Shown here one piece after another: positions 26,934 to 36,012 of a stretch of DNA of 64,000 bases. This DNA is from Christiangramia sediminis. GTDB taxonomy: Bacteria; Bacteroidota; Bacteroidia; Flavobacteriales; Flavobacteriaceae. The stretch's first letter is position 1. Each line of letters begins with the position of its first letter. The notes under the pieces are model-generated. The model saw only the letters and a list, made by a program, of their open reading frames with translations. It made no database searches and had not been told where the DNA came from. The position numbers and the translations under genes were made by a program. The stretch spans positions 496,001-560,000 of the forward strand of contig NZ_JAJBZG010000005.1 of NCBI RefSeq assembly GCF_020552705.1. Reading direction: 5' to 3'.

Positions 26934-27923
26934 CTATACGAGCTTGTTTTCAATAAGATATTCAGCAATTTGAACTGCGTTGGTGGCCGCACCCTTTCGT
27001 AAATTATCGGCAACGATCCACATATTTAAAGTATTTGGCTGTGAATAATCCCTTCGTATCCTTCCCACAAATACGTCATCTTTTCCTTCCGCATAAATAG
27101 GCATGGGATATGTGTTTACTGCGGGATTATCCTGAACTGTGATGCCCGGGAAATCGCTTAGTAATTTTCTTACTTCACCCTCGTCAAATTCTTTGTTGAA
27201 TTCGATATTTACAGATTCTGAATGTCCGCCAACCACAGGAATTCTTATAGCGGTAGCAGTTACGTTTACTGAATCGTCCCCAAGTATTTTTTTGGTTTCG
27301 TTACTAAGTTTCATTTCCTCCTTGGTATATCCATTATCCTGAAAAACATCACAATGCGGCAATGCATTTCTATGAATTGGATAAGGATAGGCCATTTCAC
27401 CACTCTCCCCTGCATATTCATTTTCCAGTTGCTGCACAGCTTTTACTCCAGTTCCGGTAATTGACTGATAGGTAGATACCACTACACGTTTAATACTGTA
27501 TTTATCGTGCAAAGGCTTTAGGGCCATTAATAATTGAATAGTGGAACAGTTTGGATTCGCAATGATCTTATCTGTTTTGCTTAGAAGATTGGCATTGATT
27601 TCCGGGATCACCAGTTTATTCTCGGGATTCATTCTCCAGGCCGAAGAATTATCGATAACTGTGGTGCCAACTTCTGCAAACCTGGGCGCCCATTCCAGCG
27701 AAGTATCTCCTCCTGCTGAAAATATAGCGATCTCAGGTTTCATAGAAACAGCTTTCTCCAGACCAACGATTTCATATTCCTTATTCGCAAAAACTATCTT
27801 TTTACCTACAGATCTTTCTGAGGCTACGGGGATAAGTTCAGTAAGTGGAAAATTTCTTTCTTCCAGCACTTTTAGCATTACGCTTCCCACCATTCCGGTG
27901 GCTCCAACAACAGCTACTTTCAT
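26934..27923 (-). CDS. asd: Aspartate-semialdehyde dehydrogenase
   Basis: Asd reduces aspartyl phosphate to the semialdehyde on the way to lysine/diaminopimelate, threonine and methionine. The 329-residue enzyme has the NADP motif [15 protein letters not shown] at the N-terminus, the active-site Cys in [10 protein letters not shown], and the conserved [10 protein letters not shown] with the catalytic His. Length is typical of the Gram-negative-type enzyme. It is monocistronic between a -7 element and a terminator. Confidence 0.97.
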   Translation of the reverse strand: MKVAVVGATGMVGSVMLKVLEERNFPLTELIPVASERSVGKKIVFANKEYEIVGLEKAVSMKPEIAIFSAGGDTSLEWAPRFAEVGTTVIDNSSAWRMNPENKLVIPEINANLLSKTDKIIANPNCSTIQLLMALKPLHDKYSIKRVVVSTYQSITGTGVKAVQQLENEYAGESGEMAYPYPIHRNALPHCDVFQDNGYTKEEMKLSNETKKILGDDSVNVTATAIRIPVVGGHSESVNIEFNKEFDEGEVRKLLSDFPGITVQDNPAVNTYPMPIYAEGKDDVFVGRIRRDYSQPNTLNMWIVADNLRKGAATNAVQIAEYLIENKLV

Positions 27924-27952
27924 ATTACAGGATACTTTTAAAAATTTGACTG

Positions 27953-27960
27953 CAAAGGTA
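27953..27960 (-). promoter_or_regulatory. -7 promoter element (TACCTTTG) for asd
   Basis: Minus-strand TAnnTTTG match 30 bp before the asd start. Confidence 0.55.
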
Positions 27961-28042
27961 TTAGTTGCTAATTAACCTAGGGTGTTTAGAACAAAAAAAT
28001 TATTTTGATTATAAAAATTTATACGCATTTACCAATTTTGTT

Positions 28043-28068
28043 AAAAAAGACCCCCGGTATTCCGGGGG
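28043..28068 (-). terminator. Intrinsic terminator after mscL
   Basis: Stem CCCCCGG / CCGGGGG with loop TATT and a T6 tract on the minus strand. Confidence 0.9.
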
Positions 28069-28109
28069 TTTATGATTAAAAATGAATAGTGTAGCGGTAA
28101 GCGTACTTC

Positions 28110-28538
28110 TTAAATATTCTTTTTTCTTAATTCGTCTCTTATTTCGAGAAGGATCTCTTCCTGAGTTGGTCCTTTTGGTGCCGGAGCCTCCTCAACATTT
28201 TCTTTTTTCTTGGTCTTCTCATAAGATCTCAGAACCAAAAATATAAAAAACCCAATGATAATAAAATAGATAATTGCCTGTATAAGATTACCATAGGTGA
28301 GCACCGCGGCTTCAGCTTCTTTTGCTGCATCCAGAGATTCGTAGGCCCGGCCATCGAGTGATATGAATTTTTGAGAAAAGTCTATTCCGCCGGTAAATAC
28401 TCCAATAAGAGGCATAATTACATCGTTTACTACAGAAGTTACGATCTTATTGAAGGCTGCACCAATTACAACGGCAGTGGCCAGCATCACTATATCTTTC
28501 TGAAACAGGAAGGTCTTGAAATCTGAAAAGAAACTCAT
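28110..28538 (-). CDS. mscL: Large-conductance mechanosensitive channel
   Basis: MscL opens under membrane tension to release solutes during hypo-osmotic shock. The 142-residue protein begins with the amphipathic [20 protein letters not shown] and the first helix [20 protein letters not shown], the gate region of the family. A periplasmic loop (about 50-85) and a second helix [20 protein letters not shown] follow, then a cytoplasmic charged tail ending in [10 protein letters not shown]. Monocistronic. Confidence 0.97.
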   Translation of the reverse strand: MSFFSDFKTFLFQKDIVMLATAVVIGAAFNKIVTSVVNDVIMPLIGVFTGGIDFSQKFISLDGRAYESLDAAKEAEAAVLTYGNLIQAIIYFIIIGFFIFLVLRSYEKTKKKENVEEAPAPKGPTQEEILLEIRDELRKKNI

Positions 28539-28603
28539 ATAAAAGTATTAAGGGTTAGTTGAGTCCTAATTTAGAGAAAAAAAATTAACCGGCGTGCAGT
28601 AGT

Positions 28604-29713
28604 CTATTCTGGAATAATTTTTCTGGTCACCCGTCGCTGAATTCCCGTGATCAGTTCGTAGGAAATGGTTCCGCCTGCTTCCGCAAATTTTACAGGGTGC
28701 TGAGGTCCGCCAAAGATGATCACTTCGTCCCCCTCTTCGCAATCTATTCCGGTGACATCTATCATGATAATATCCATGCAAACATTTCCAACAATAGGGG
28801 CGTATTTACCATTTACAATAACCCCTGCTTTTTCTTTTCCATAGATCCGGTTAATCCCATCGGCATGTCCAACAGGCAAAGTCGCGATCTTTGAGGGCTT
28901 TTCAATTTTATAGGCGCGATTATAGCCTACTGTGGCTCCTTTATCCAGTTTTCTTATCTGCGAAATAATGGTCTTTAATGTTACAACCGGCTTTAGGTAA
29001 GGATCTACGGTTTTATCATTACCGTATCCATAAAGTCCTATTCCGGTTCTAACCATGCTAAAGGCTGCTTTCGGGTAATTTATAAGACCTGAAGTATTGC
29101 AAATATGAAGTAATGGTTCATGATCGAGATCCTGGATAAGTTCCCAGCTCATTTTTCTGAAAAGATCTATCTGGCCTACGGTAAAATCTCTTTCCTGCCA
29201 GTCCTCGCTTGCGGCCAGGTGTGAAAATACCGATGCAATCTTTAAAGTTGAAGTATTTGCAATTAGTTCTTTTACTTTAGAAATTTCAGGCTGATCAAAA
29301 CCTAAACGATTTAGCCCGGTATTCAGCTTAATATGAACGGGATAATTTTTCTGATTGAGTTTTTCAGCGATAGAAATAAAAGACCTTAATGTTTTCTCAC
29401 TGTAAAGATTAGGTTCAAGACAGTTTTCAATGATCTGTTCAAAGTGGGTGTATTGAGGATGTAATACCAGAATTGGTTTAGTAATGCCATTTTCTCTTAG
29501 GCGGACGCCTTCTTCCACATAAGCCACTGCGAAATAATCGGTGCCTAATTCTTCCAGTTTTTTAGCGATCGCTACAGAATCACTTCCGTAAGCATGTGCT
29601 TTTACTACGGAAAGGAATTTTACCTCTTTGTCTATTTTAGATCTTAAATAGCGATAATTATGAGCCAGGTTTCCAAGATTAATTTCCAGAACAGTTTCTT
29701 TGGCTTCAGGCAT
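28604..29713 (-). CDS. alr: Alanine racemase
   Basis: Alr makes D-alanine for peptidoglycan. The 369-residue PLP enzyme has the Schiff-base lysine Lys38 in [12 protein letters not shown], the [11 protein letters not shown] motif, the catalytic-Tyr region GYNRAY and [12 protein letters not shown]. Its start lies inside the end of tdk (8-bp overlap), so alr and tdk form a two-gene transcript led by tdk. Confidence 0.97.
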   Translation of the reverse strand: MPEAKETVLEINLGNLAHNYRYLRSKIDKEVKFLSVVKAHAYGSDSVAIAKKLEELGTDYFAVAYVEEGVRLRENGITKPILVLHPQYTHFEQIIENCLEPNLYSEKTLRSFISIAEKLNQKNYPVHIKLNTGLNRLGFDQPEISKVKELIANTSTLKIASVFSHLAASEDWQERDFTVGQIDLFRKMSWELIQDLDHEPLLHICNTSGLINYPKAAFSMVRTGIGLYGYGNDKTVDPYLKPVVTLKTIISQIRKLDKGATVGYNRAYKIEKPSKIATLPVGHADGINRIYGKEKAGVIVNGKYAPIVGNVCMDIIMIDVTGIDCEEGDEVIIFGGPQHPVKFAEAGGTISYELITGIQRRVTRKIIPE

Positions 29714-30353
29714 TTTCTTGTTTGGGTTTTTGATTCAACTCTTCTGCATCCTTCACATCCAGTTTCTTCACTCTTTCCCGTAACATGGCTCTATAATAAG
29801 CGGCACGGCTCAAAGGTTCATATTCTTCATTTTCGCCAAGAAAGACAAGATCGTCGTTAATGGCTTTTCGGTAACTGAACTGCGCGAGATTCCCGGTTCT
29901 GGTACAAACCGCATGAACTTTGGTAACATATTCTGCAGTGGCCATTAAATTGGGCATGGGACCAAAGGGATTTCCTTTAAAATCCATATCAAGTCCGGCC
30001 ACAATTACGCGAACCCCTCGATTTGCAAGGTCATTACAAACAGTTACGATCTCATCATCAAAAAACTGTGCTTCATCAATTCCTACAACATCACATCCAT
30101 CTGCAAGTAATCTGATATTGGAGGCGGAGGGAACGGGAGTTGAACGTATTTCATTGGAATCATGCGAAACTACCATTTCCTCGTCATAGCGAGTATCTAT
30201 AGCAGGTTTGAAGATTTCAACATTCTGCTTGGCAAATTTTGCACGTTTGAGTCTACGGATGAGTTCTTCCGTTTTTCCGGAAAACATAGAGCCGCAAATA
30301 ACCTCAATCCAGCCAAATTGCTCTTCGTGATTTACTGTATTTTCGAGAAACAT
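29706..30353 (-). CDS. tdk: Thymidine kinase (type II)
   Basis: Tdk phosphorylates thymidine in pyrimidine salvage. The 215-residue protein carries the P-loop [11 protein letters not shown] from residue 21, the [14 protein letters not shown] catalytic segment, and [15 protein letters not shown]. The lasso region contains [15 protein letters not shown], in which only one Cys of the usual structural-zinc set is seen there, so zinc binding may be absent. It is the promoter-proximal gene of tdk-alr. Confidence 0.96.
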   Translation of the reverse strand: MFLENTVNHEEQFGWIEVICGSMFSGKTEELIRRLKRAKFAKQNVEIFKPAIDTRYDEEMVVSHDSNEIRSTPVPSASNIRLLADGCDVVGIDEAQFFDDEIVTVCNDLANRGVRVIVAGLDMDFKGNPFGPMPNLMATAEYVTKVHAVCTRTGNLAQFSYRKAINDDLVFLGENEEYEPLSRAAYYRAMLRERVKKLDVKDAEELNQKPKQENA

Positions 30354-30406
30354 TTTGTATTTTTCAAATCGAAACGGGGAAATACCTCTTTCGCATAAAG
30401 GTGGAA

Positions 30407-30414
30407 CAAATTTA
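30407..30414 (-). promoter_or_regulatory. -7 promoter element (TAAATTTG) for tdk-alr
   Basis: Minus-strand TAnnTTTG match 54 bp upstream of the tdk start. Confidence 0.5.
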
Positions 30415-30454
30415 TTAAAAATACAACCCTGTACCAGGGCGAATCATTAAAGTT

Positions 30455-31231
30455 ATGAAAAAGAAAATCGAAGCGGACCTAGTTCAAATTGCTGAAAAAA
30501 TACTCAATGAGAAAGGCAAATTGGATGCAGGACAACTGAAGGAAATGGCGAAAGATCTTTATGAAAAACTTACGGTATTGGCTTTCACTGAAAAATATCT
30601 GGCTGAAGAAACGAAAGAAGCTGAACCTAAACCTGAACAAAAAGCCGAACCTGTTCCTCAACCTAAAGTGACAAAGCAGAATAATCTTTACGATGAGTTC
30701 TATCCTGATGGAACCGAGTATAATGAGGATTATGATGCCATTACCGAACCAAATACAGAAAAAATCAAAGATATAGTGGCTCAAATGCCGCCGGAAACAG
30801 CAAAGGTGGATCATATGATGAACAATATCAATGAGGCGCCTCAAAAGCCTCAGGCTTCAAAGCCAAAACCAGCAGAGCCGGAACCGGATAAAAGAGATTT
30901 CAGGAATATTGGAGTAGACTATGATAATCTTCCAGATTTTGAGCCGGTAAATCATGTGGAAAAAAATAACAAGCCAAGATCTTTGAACGATCGCCTTAAG
31001 AAGGGAATCAATATTGGTCTTAATGAGCGCCTTGCTTATATAAAGCATCTTTTTGACGGAAATACTGCCGATTACAATCGGGTTCTTTCGCAATTAAACA
31101 CCTTCACCAGCCTGGAAGAATCAATTAAATTTATAGATAAGGTCGTAAAACCAGATTATAATAACTGGGAAGGCAAAGAGGTATATGAAGAGCGATTTAT
31201 GGCTCATATTGAAAATAAATTCAGCAAATAG
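30455..31231 (+). CDS. Conserved-looking flavobacterial protein of unknown function
   Basis: I do not recognise a named domain in this 258-residue acidic protein. Residues 1-50 are helical (VQIAEKILNEKGKLDAGQLK), followed by a Pro/Glu/Lys-rich linker at about 55-75, an acidic Tyr/Asp-rich stretch, a second Pro/Lys linker at about 130-146 and a helical C-terminal domain at about 175-258 (IGLNERLAYIKHLFDGN, DYNRVLSQLNTF, ERFMAHIENKF). There is no signal peptide or membrane segment, so it is probably cytoplasmic. It lies 11 bp before rsmI and is likely co-transcribed with it. Confidence 0.75.
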   Translation: MKKKIEADLVQIAEKILNEKGKLDAGQLKEMAKDLYEKLTVLAFTEKYLAEETKEAEPKPEQKAEPVPQPKVTKQNNLYDEFYPDGTEYNEDYDAITEPNTEKIKDIVAQMPPETAKVDHMMNNINEAPQKPQASKPKPAEPEPDKRDFRNIGVDYDNLPDFEPVNHVEKNNKPRSLNDRLKKGINIGLNERLAYIKHLFDGNTADYNRVLSQLNTFTSLEESIKFIDKVVKPDYNNWEGKEVYEERFMAHIENKFSK

Positions 31232-31242
31232 CAACCTGATTT

Positions 31243-31914
31243 ATGGGAAAATTATTTCTGGTTCCAACACCTATTGGAAACCTGGAGGATATTACTTTTA
31301 GAGCGCTTAGAGTTTTAAAGGAGGCTGACCTAATTCTTGCTGAAGATACACGCAATAGCGGAAAACTATTGAAGCATTTTGAGATCCAAACTCAAATGTA
31401 TAGTCACCATATGCATAATGAGCATAAAACCGTAGATAATATCGTCTCCAGGATCAAAGCCGGAGAAACGGTTGCCCTGATAAGCGATGCCGGTACTCCT
31501 GCCATTTCAGATCCGGGATTTTTGTTAACCCGTGCCTGTGTGGAAGCTGGAGTGGAGGTAGATTGCCTTCCCGGGGCTACGGCATTTGTACCAGCATTGG
31601 TAAATAGCGGACTACCAAATGATAAATTTGTTTTTGAGGGATTTCTTCCGGTAAAGAAAGGAAGACAAACCCGTTTAAAGATCCTGGCAGAAGAGACCAG
31701 AACCATGGTTTTTTATGAATCACCGCATAAACTTCTGAAAACGCTGGGTCATTTTATCGAATATTTCGGCGAAGACAGAAGGGTTTCAGTATCCCGGGAA
31801 ATCACCAAGATGCATGAGGAGACTATTAGAGGAACCGCTTCAGAAGTGCTTCAGCATTATACCGATAATCCTCCCAAAGGAGAGATCGTAGTTGTAGTAG
31901 AAGGTAAATCCTGA
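31243..31914 (+). CDS. rsmI: 16S rRNA (cytidine-1402 2'-O) methyltransferase
   Basis: RsmI methylates the ribose of C1402 in the decoding centre using SAM. The 223-residue protein shows VPTPIGNLEDITFRAL, LAEDTRNSGKLLKHF, the SAM-loop LISDAGTPAISDPGFLL and FEGFLPVKKGRQTRL, all family hallmarks. It ends before the C-terminal extension found in some homologues (the E. coli protein is longer). The UDG-like gene begins 4 bp after its stop. Confidence 0.97.
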   Translation: MGKLFLVPTPIGNLEDITFRALRVLKEADLILAEDTRNSGKLLKHFEIQTQMYSHHMHNEHKTVDNIVSRIKAGETVALISDAGTPAISDPGFLLTRACVEAGVEVDCLPGATAFVPALVNSGLPNDKFVFEGFLPVKKGRQTRLKILAEETRTMVFYESPHKLLKTLGHFIEYFGEDRRVSVSREITKMHEETIRGTASEVLQHYTDNPPKGEIVVVVEGKS

Positions 31915-31918
31915 TCTT

Positions 31919-32485
31919 TTGGAAGACCTGTTATGTGAAATAAGAGATTGCAGAGTTTGTAAGGAACATCTTCCTTTAGGTCCTAAACCAATCATTGAGG
32001 CGAATAAAAATTCGAAGATCGTTTTGATCAGCCAGGCACCTGGACGTATAGTTCATGAATCTGGTATTGCCTGGAATGATCAGAGCGGCAAAAAACTTAG
32101 AGAATGGCTGGGAGTAAATAATAAAACCTTTTACAATGTAGAAAACTTTGCTATTCTCCCAATGGGTTTTTGCTATCCCGGAAAAGCAAAGACCGGTGAC
32201 CTACCTCCAAGAAAGGAATGTGCTCCATTATGGCATGAGACGGTCTGGAAAGATATGGAGAACGTACAGCTTAAACTAGTTATTGGTTCTTATGCCGCGA
32301 ATTATTACCTGGGAAAAGAGAATAATCTTACTGAAAAAGTTCAGAATTATGAAGAATACCTGCCTGAATTCTGGACGCTTCCACACCCTTCACCCGTTAA
32401 CAGGTTTTGGAGAATGAAAAATCCCTGGTTTGAAGCCGAGGTTGTACCAAAACTTCAGCATAAAATTGCAGATATATTAACCTGA
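31919..32485 (+). CDS. Uracil-DNA glycosylase-family protein
   Basis: A 188-residue member of the UDG superfamily. Motif A region reads LISQAPGRIVHESGIAWND (about 36-54) and the motif-2-like HPSPVNRFW begins at about His156. N-terminal cysteines Cys6, Cys11 and Cys14 recall the iron-sulfur site of family 4/5 enzymes, but a fourth ligand is not obvious. The start is TTG at 31919, 4 bp after rsmI, with no in-frame ATG nearby. Family-level assignment only; uracil excision is inferred. Confidence 0.82.
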   Translation: MEDLLCEIRDCRVCKEHLPLGPKPIIEANKNSKIVLISQAPGRIVHESGIAWNDQSGKKLREWLGVNNKTFYNVENFAILPMGFCYPGKAKTGDLPPRKECAPLWHETVWKDMENVQLKLVIGSYAANYYLGKENNLTEKVQNYEEYLPEFWTLPHPSPVNRFWRMKNPWFEAEVVPKLQHKIADILT

Positions 32486-32550
32486 AAAATTAAATTCCAG
32501 TAACTTGTTTTTTTGCTATTTTCGGCATTAATCCTTTTCAATAAAATTCT

Positions 32551-34245
32551 ATGCGCTGGACCTTAAAACCCAAACCCGATCCTATTACCACGACTGCTTT
32601 GGCAGATAAGTTGGGAATTGGTATTCCGGTGGCAAAATTGCTTGTTCAGCGGGGAATTAATTCTTTTGAAGAAGCTAAAAAATTCTTCCGCCCTGAGCTT
32701 AAGGATCTTCATGATCCTTTTCTAATGAAGGATATGGAAAAGGCTGTAGAACGTATAGAAAGTGCCATTGAAAATGAAGAAAATATCATGGTTTATGGAG
32801 ATTATGATGTAGATGGTACCACCAGTGTGGCACTCATGTCTTCATTTCTGAAATTCCGGTATCCAAATGTCACCACTTATATTCCAGATCGTTATGAAGA
32901 AGGTTATGGCGTTTCCTACCAGGGTATTGATTATGCCGAAGACAATGATATTCATCTTATTATTGCCCTGGATTGCGGAATAAAGGCCATAGACAAAGTT
33001 GCTTATGCAAAGAAAAAAGGAATCGATTTTGTTATTTGTGATCACCATCGTCCCGGAAGTGAAATTCCCGATGCCATCGCGGTATTAGATCCCAAACGTG
33101 AAGATTGTAATTATCCCTATGATGAACTTTGTGGTTGTGGAGTGGGTTTTAAACTTATTCAGGCAATTACCCAAAAGAATAATGAACCGGAGGAAACTTT
33201 ATTACCTTATCTGGATCTCGTTGCTACTGCCATTGGTGCCGATATTGTGCCGATTACGGGAGAGAACCGAATTCTTGCCTATCATGGCCTGTATGTAATT
33301 AATGTAGCTCCTCGTAAAGGAATTAGAAGTATTCTGGGTGATAGAAAGAATGTAAGTATTACCGATGTTGTTTTTATTGTAGCTCCGCGTATCAATGCAG
33401 CTGGACGAATGAAACATGGTTTGCATGCTGTAAATTTGCTTACCGAGGAAGATGAAGCGATCTCAAAGAAATATGCTGAGGAAATTGAAGCTTATAATAC
33501 AGACAGACGTAGTGCTGATAAAACGATCACCGAGGAAGCGAAGCAGCAGATCATAAAGTCTAAGGAAGAGGAGCGACTTACTTCGGTGGTATACCAGGAA
33601 AACTGGCATAAAGGAGTAATTGGGATCGTTGCTTCCAGGCTTACAGAAACCTGGTATCGTCCAACGCTGGTCTTCACTAAAAGCGGAGAGAGGCTGGCAG
33701 CGTCAGCAAGATCGGTAAAAGGTTTTGATGTTTATGAAGCCCTGGAAGCCTGTAAAGATCATATTGAGCAATTTGGAGGTCATAAATATGCCGCAGGCTT
33801 AACTCTTCTGGAATCAGAATATCTCAATTTCAAACAAAAATTTGAGGAGGTAGTTTCAGAAACTATAGATCGGGCTCTTCTAACTCCCGAGATAAGCATA
33901 GATGCCGAACTTTCGTTAAAGGATATAACCTCTAAATTCTATAGAATCTTAAAACAGTTCGCTCCTTATGGGCCTGGAAATATGTCGCCCGTCTTTATTA
34001 GTCGAGGTTTAACAGATACCGGTTACGGAAAATGCGTGGGAGAAGATAAAACGCACTTAAAAAGCCAGGTAAGACAGGAGGAAAACGGGCGAGTATTTGA
34101 TATGATAGGATTTAATCTTGGCGATAAACTAGATATAATTAAAGAGGGTAAAAAATTTGATGCCGTCTATAGTCTCGATGAAAATACCTGGAATGGAAAT
34201 ACTAAAATTCAGCTTAAGCTGAAAGATATTAGGGAGAGTGTTTAA
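32551..34245 (+). CDS. recJ: Single-stranded-DNA-specific exonuclease RecJ
   Basis: RecJ degrades single-stranded DNA 5' to 3' in recombination and repair. The 564-residue protein has the DHH catalytic motifs DYDVDG (84-89), LDCG (Asp141) and DHH (164-166), then a DHHA1 domain with GIVASRLTE and SARSVKGFDVYEALEACKDH followed by GGHKYAAGL. The C-terminal OB-fold segment includes PYGPGNMSPVF. Its stop overlaps the convergent LpxH-like gene by 4 bp. Confidence 0.97.
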   Translation: MRWTLKPKPDPITTTALADKLGIGIPVAKLLVQRGINSFEEAKKFFRPELKDLHDPFLMKDMEKAVERIESAIENEENIMVYGDYDVDGTTSVALMSSFLKFRYPNVTTYIPDRYEEGYGVSYQGIDYAEDNDIHLIIALDCGIKAIDKVAYAKKKGIDFVICDHHRPGSEIPDAIAVLDPKREDCNYPYDELCGCGVGFKLIQAITQKNNEPEETLLPYLDLVATAIGADIVPITGENRILAYHGLYVINVAPRKGIRSILGDRKNVSITDVVFIVAPRINAAGRMKHGLHAVNLLTEEDEAISKKYAEEIEAYNTDRRSADKTITEEAKQQIIKSKEEERLTSVVYQENWHKGVIGIVASRLTETWYRPTLVFTKSGERLAASARSVKGFDVYEALEACKDHIEQFGGHKYAAGLTLLESEYLNFKQKFEEVVSETIDRALLTPEISIDAELSLKDITSKFYRILKQFAPYGPGNMSPVFISRGLTDTGYGKCVGEDKTHLKSQVRQEENGRVFDMIGFNLGDKLDIIKEGKKFDAVYSLDENTWNGNTKIQLKLKDIRESV

Positions 34246-35000
34246 GATCGAAGCTTTTTAAGGTTTAATGCCTCTCCGTCAAATTCGGCATACGTATAAT
34301 GACTTATCCAGTCTCCGGTGTTGATATAAGTAGATTTACCATTAAGGTCTATTTCTAAAGGCAGATGCCTGTGACCAAATAAAAAATAATCATAATGTTC
34401 AGTTTCCAGTTTTCTTTTGCAATACTGAATAAGCCATTCTTTGTCTTCTCCGAGAAACTTTTGATCTTCTACTCCAGAGATCATTTTATTTTTTACTGAA
34501 AAATATTGTGCTAACGGAACTCCAAGATCGGGATGTAACCACCTGTAAAGCCATTTAGAAAGCGGATTGGTAAAAACCTTTTTCATTCGTTTGTAGCCTT
34601 CGTCGCCGGGCCCGAGACCATCGCCGTGACCAATAAGGAATTTTTTCCCGTTGAACTCGAATTCTTTTGGTTGATGATAAACAGGAATATTCAATTCACT
34701 TTCAAAATAATCGTTCATCCATAGATCATGGTTCCCCACGAAGAAATACACAGGGATTCCACTGTCTTTAATTTCGGCCAGTTTTCCCAAAGTCCGCACA
34801 AATCCTTTTGGAACCACATGTTTGTATTCAAACCAGAAATCAAAAAGGTCTCCCAGCAAAAAAATAGCCGCGGCATCTTCTTTTATTTCATCCAGCCATT
34901 TTACGAAAACAGCTTCGCGCTCCCGGCTTTCTTCCATGGTAGGAGCACCAAGATGATTATCACTGGAGAAATATATTTTTTTGCCTTGAGGGATGTTCAT
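34242..35000 (-). CDS. lpxH: UDP-2,3-diacylglucosamine diphosphatase-like metallophosphoesterase
   Basis: A 252-residue calcineurin-like phosphoesterase with the full metal-ligand set: SDNHLGAPT (Asp14, His16), LLGDLFDFW, VGNHDLW, GHGDGLG and FGHRHLP. The DFWFEY and WLYRWLHPDLG segments are typical of LpxH, which hydrolyses UDP-diacylglucosamine to lipid X in lipid A synthesis. LpxH is the best fit, though paralogous UDP-sugar hydrolases look alike. It is monocistronic and convergent with recJ. Confidence 0.88.
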   Translation of the reverse strand: MNIPQGKKIYFSSDNHLGAPTMEESREREAVFVKWLDEIKEDAAAIFLLGDLFDFWFEYKHVVPKGFVRTLGKLAEIKDSGIPVYFFVGNHDLWMNDYFESELNIPVYHQPKEFEFNGKKFLIGHGDGLGPGDEGYKRMKKVFTNPLSKWLYRWLHPDLGVPLAQYFSVKNKMISGVEDQKFLGEDKEWLIQYCKRKLETEHYDYFLFGHRHLPLEIDLNGKSTYINTGDWISHYTYAEFDGEALNLKKLRS

Positions 35001-35027
35001 AAATGCTTTGTTCGAGGGTAAAGATAT

Positions 35028-35360
35028 GAGATTTCTCTCCCGATAGCAATCGGGATCGAAATGACGAATTTAATTGGATATTTTTATTTCAAAAATTAGC
35101 CATCCTGAGCGTATTTCAGGATTTTACTGAACGCATAAGAGATCCCAGCATAGGCTCTGTTAGCATGTCATTTCGACCAGAGAGAGAGATCTAATTAAAA
35201 TATGATTTAATCAAGAGATTTCTCCTTCGCTAAACTTCGTCGAAATGACAAATAATACAAGTTCTTAAAGAATTCAACAGAGTGCACTTCGACAGGCTCA
35301 GTGCGGCTAGTTTATTAATTAAAAGTCTTAAAAGAATTCAACTGCCTACTGCGACTACAA
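35028..35360. repeat. Repeat-rich intergenic spacer with interrupted palindromes
   Basis: This gene-free stretch holds TGTCATTTCGAC (35166-35177) and its exact complement GTCGAAATGACA (35239-35250) as arms around about 60 bp with a partial inner match AGAGATCT / AGATTTCTC. A related fragment ATCGAAATGACG occurs at about 35055, next to a small hairpin CCCGAT/ATCGGG. At about 35284-35305 a short stem CACTTCGACAGGCTCAGTG follows. Similar fragments are, from memory, common between flavobacterial genes; they may be remnants of REP- or MITE-like units. Confidence 0.55.
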
Positions 35361-35376
35361 ACTGCATAACTATAAT

Positions 35377-35465
35377 TGCGCAAGGGATAGCAGCGGTTAG
35401 CTCCCGATGGCTGATAAGCGATCGGGACTAAAAGCGAATAGCCCGACCCGACAGGGTTGCGCCCT
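35377..35465 (+). repeat. GC-rich intergenic element abutting queD
   Basis: An 89-bp stretch, more GC-rich than its surroundings, beginning TTGCGCAAGGGATAGCAGC and ending CCCGACAGGGTTGCGCCC. It contains a hairpin CCCGAT (35403-35408) / ATCGGG (35421-35426). TTGCGC occurs at both ends. It ends exactly at the queD stop codon. It resembles a recurrent flavobacterial intergenic element I recall, but this was not checked. Confidence 0.45.
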
Positions 35466-35916
35466 AATTATTATCACTCGCATACCACTCGGCAAACGAA
35501 GTTTCGGTCTCCTGAAGTTTTAATGAATATAAACTGATGTGTGAAGGCAGGTGTTTTTTGATCTTTTTAGCGAAATCTATCACCATATTTTCACTCGTAG
35601 GCTGGTATTCCACCAGGATCACATGATGTCCACGATCTTTTAATTCATTGGCCAGTTCCAGATGTGGTGTGTTTTTGTTGAAAACAGTAGCATGATCAAA
35701 TTGATCCACGATCTCAGATTTCACGATTTTTTTCAAATCTCCAAAATCTATCACCATTCCAAACTTCACATGATCACTGTCTGTAATAGGTTTGCCAATT
35801 ACGGTTACACTCAACTTGTAGCTGTGACCATGTACATTTCGGCATTTCCCGTCGTATCCATAAAGGGCATGACCGGTTTCAAATGAAAATTGTTTAGTGA
35901 TTCTTATATTGCTCAT
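35464..35916 (-). CDS. queD: 6-carboxytetrahydropterin synthase / PTPS family
   Basis: A 150-residue T-fold enzyme. Zinc ligands are His16 (FETGHALYG), His29 and His31 (CRNVHGHSYKL), the catalytic Cys is Cys25, and DFGDLK plus DQFDHATVFN supply the second-half catalytic His/Asp. QueD makes 6-carboxy-tetrahydropterin for queuosine; 6-pyruvoyl-tetrahydropterin synthases share the fold. Without neighbouring queuosine genes the exact reaction is not certain. A -7 element lies 18 bp upstream. Confidence 0.9.
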   Translation of the reverse strand: MSNIRITKQFSFETGHALYGYDGKCRNVHGHSYKLSVTVIGKPITDSDHVKFGMVIDFGDLKKIVKSEIVDQFDHATVFNKNTPHLELANELKDRGHHVILVEYQPTSENMVIDFAKKIKKHLPSHISLYSLKLQETETSFAEWYASDNN

Positions 35917-35933
35917 TTCAGCAGATTTTGCTA

Positions 35934-35941
35934 CAAAGATA
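35934..35941 (-). promoter_or_regulatory. -7 promoter element (TATCTTTG) for queD
   Basis: Minus-strand TAnnTTTG match close to the queD start, in a divergent spacer with the oxygenase gene. Confidence 0.5.
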
Positions 35942-35991
35942 ATTGAATTTTTAAGCCCACATTTTAACAGTTTTCAATTTACTTTCTGAAG

Positions 35992-35999
35992 TATATTTG
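35992..35999 (+). promoter_or_regulatory. -7 promoter element (TATATTTG) for the 2OG oxygenase
   Basis: TAnnTTTG match 14 bp before the start codon. Confidence 0.55.
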
Positions 36000-36012
36000 C
36001 GAAATTATTTAA

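Noticed and set aside
26840-27013. N-terminal extension of the prolyl oligopeptidase
   Set aside because: It would run through the asd terminator and into asd; the lipoprotein signal begins at the internal ATG.
28566-28781. 71-codon minus-strand frame overlapping the alr 3' end
   Set aside because: It is an out-of-frame shadow of alr rich in Arg/His/Cys with no family likeness.
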